Of a stretch of DNA of 64,000 nucleotides, positions 63,601-64,000 are shown piece by piece (the first letter of the stretch is position 1; every line of letters starts with the position of its first letter). The notes below the pieces were generated by a model. The model had not been told where the DNA came from and ran no database searches. It worked only from the letters and a program-made list of their open reading frames with translations. This DNA is from Burkholderiaceae bacterium (lineage in GTDB: Bacteria > Pseudomonadota > Gammaproteobacteria > Burkholderiales > Burkholderiaceae_B): NCBI GenBank assembly GCA_023653055.1, contig JAMNXR010000015.1, forward strand, positions 22,822 through 86,821, read 5' to 3'. The position numbers were made by a program, and so were the translations under genes.

Positions 63601-64000
63601 AACACGTTAGCATCGATCATGGCTTCTTTGCTCTTGGCGGTCACTCCCTGTTAGCGATGCGCTTGATTGCTCGCCTTCAGGTTGAAACAGGTAAAAAGCT
63701 ATCGCTCAGCACAATTTTCGAGTGCCCGACTCCCGAGCTACTCGCCCCGCATCTTGACGCCTCGGCGCTAGACCATGGTCCTGCCCTCATTGCCGGCATG
63801 GGTAACGTAGATAACGATTCGGTCGCACTCTCCTACGGTCAAAGTCGCCTTTGGACTTTAGACCGTGTCGATGGCCCCTCGGCTACTTACAACATGGCTG
63901 TCGCAATTGATTTGAAGGGTGCACTCGATATTGGTGCTCTGCGACAGTCCTTGGTCGCAATCATCGCCCGTCACCAACCACTTCGCACCGTCATGACAGA
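60603..64000 (+). CDS. Non-ribosomal peptide synthetase (partial; C-A-PCP-C...)
   Basis: The frame from ATG 60603 stays open to the window edge (1132 complete codons). A condensation domain (MITSARLPLTNAQLSVWLHQ; HHIVVDG at 137-143) is followed by an adenylation domain with YTSGSTGTPKGA from about 621, FDVSVW at 666, YGPTEAAID and GKLDRRAL. A PCP carries Ser1015 (GGHSLLA). A second condensation domain begins near 1075 (YGQSRLW...YNMAVAI...RHQPLRT). The ten specificity positions read D-V-W-H-V-S-L-I-D-K, one change from the known serine code DVWHLSLIDK, so serine is predicted. The ribosome site is weak, 45 bases after the PKS stop. It should condense the polyketide-linked acyl chain with serine, then pass it to a further module. 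Confidence 0.93.
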   Translation, partial: MITSARLPLTNAQLSVWLHQQIDPKAIGYNSCQSIRFKGDLDLKRLAFAQQAVIDHFDNLRCRFEVIDNEPFQVIDENVKVTSSFWDLSLGLDPEDVAQKLITQEFEQVFDLEKDRLVKFGLVQVNDNEWIWFWVVHHIVVDGLGSQLAMQYMAEVYRSGKVSNLQVSSSWPEVVKLEQSYRLSDTYKEDQVYWRETLKGLDNVCSLSERHSVIHAATKPSFCSAELSRDDFNAIVALSKQLRTSHFAVLVAIYAIYLSRMTGKQEICLSAPTSGRDANLQGVGGMLTNVVAVSLNIRPENTIKEIIQHALTSYLEALPHSQYPSQEVRRESRANNLPDPLGLNINLQSFAFQLDFGDVSTIVNKPHNSGPVSDSALQIFDYQDGGPVEIRFDYEETLFTKSSVLKHLERLIELFRNIPDPDTVVASLKILDEDEEKSLLEISYGETISLESVFSTLPELFKQQVERSPETTALIFDQERLTYRELDQKANQLARHLISLGIGPEQIVALALPRSIEMIVAMLAVLKSGAAYLPLDTELPISRLRFMLADSQAGLILSSTYYLEQLQATPSEPARPFTMPAYLDLSDPKWVSLLSTLPATEIMPQERIHTLTPEHLAYLIYTSGSTGTPKGAGNIHQAVVNRLLWMQDTMQLESSDRVLQKTAIGFDVSVWEWFLPLMTGAALVIARPEGQKDPAYLKAMIEQHQVSVLHFVPSMLAVFLETLDTQACPSIKQIVTSGEALSGTVQAQTFRQLPQIRLWNLYGPTEAAIDVSVWPCIPTHGTQPPPIGYPIWNTQLFILDNMLEPLPQGVEGELYIAGMNLARGYLGRSGLTAERFIACPFTAAGARMYRTGDLARRREDGAIEYLGRADDQVKIRGYRIELGEVQACLLAQNPTLAQAAVITRVIQGDQRLVAYLVTRNEQAAPQTEALRTALLASLPEYMVPTYFVSIKAFPLSANGKLDRRALPDPELGGMSESYRGPRNASETLICKLFAEITGAEHVSIDHGFFALGGHSLLAMRLIARLQVETGKKLSLSTIFECPTPELLAPHLDASALDHGPALIAGMGNVDNDSVALSYGQSRLWTLDRVDGPSATYNMAVAIDLKGALDIGALRQSLVAIIARHQPLRTVMT

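Noticed and set aside
1..64000. CRISPR arrays, tRNA/rRNA genes, phage or intact insertion sequences
   Set aside because: No regularly spaced repeats, cloverleaf-like sequences, transposase or integrase genes were recognised by eye. A tool-based scan would be needed to exclude small ones.

Overview
The window looks like a chromosomal segment of a betaproteobacterium of the order Burkholderiales, most likely the family Alcaligenaceae. The basis is gene content and order: recA-recX-DUF2889-sucC-sucD, hemC-hemD-hemX-hemY, a Bug-type (tripartite tricarboxylate) substrate-binding protein, a TctD/TctE-like two-component system and a DUF4212 plus large-subunit sodium symporter pair. GC content looks close to 50-55 % by eye (not counted). 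No tRNA, rRNA, CRISPR array or intact insertion sequence was recognised.

Layout. 0-5 kb: a catabolic set (SCP-x-like thiolase, acyl-CoA synthetase, D-2-hydroxyacid dehydrogenase, class II aldolase, then a convergent AhpD/CMD-like gene). 5-12 kb: a 3-hydroxyisobutyrate dehydrogenase-family gene downstream of a complete tripartite RND efflux operon. 12-20.8 kb: an orphan Bug receptor with a 2-hydroxyacid dehydrogenase, a DadA-like FAD enzyme, a CDF metal exporter, and a four-gene run leuC-leuD-CaiB-HMG-CoA lyase-like that could handle C5-branched diacids. 20.8-26 kb: a fumarylpyruvate-hydrolase-like gene and the hem operon. 26-31 kb: sucCD, DUF2889, recX and recA, with a clear LexA-box promoter on recA. 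31-36.6 kb: a TctD/TctE-like system followed by a membrane protein, a TPR protein and the two-subunit sodium symporter. 36.6-44.8 kb: a tightly overlapping operon (NTF2-like, SDR, DUF3833, MFS, chalcone-isomerase-like, CFA-type methyltransferase, DUF1365, FAD oxidoreductase, second chalcone-isomerase-like) with a divergent TetR. It resembles the lipid and singlet-oxygen stress loci elsewhere run by a sigma factor and ChrR. 44.8-51.5 kb: rdgC, an unknown small protein, an APC permease, an exported methyltransferase, pyruvate kinase and an M20 amidase.

51.5-64 kb is the most unusual part: the left end of a hybrid PKS/NRPS biosynthetic cluster that runs off the window. An aromatic amino acid hydroxylase is translationally coupled to a 2489-residue megasynthase (acyl-AMP ligase, ACP, KS, AT, DH-like, KR, ACP). 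An NRPS follows (C, A, PCP, C...) whose adenylation domain reads as serine-specific. Immediately upstream, in what would pass for an empty intergenic region, lies a decayed MbtH gene: the family hallmarks are readable but interrupted by nonsense codons and frameshifts. The same gap holds a perfect 25-bp palindrome and a 15-bp direct repeat. The cluster therefore seems to have lost its local MbtH helper while its megasynthases stay open.
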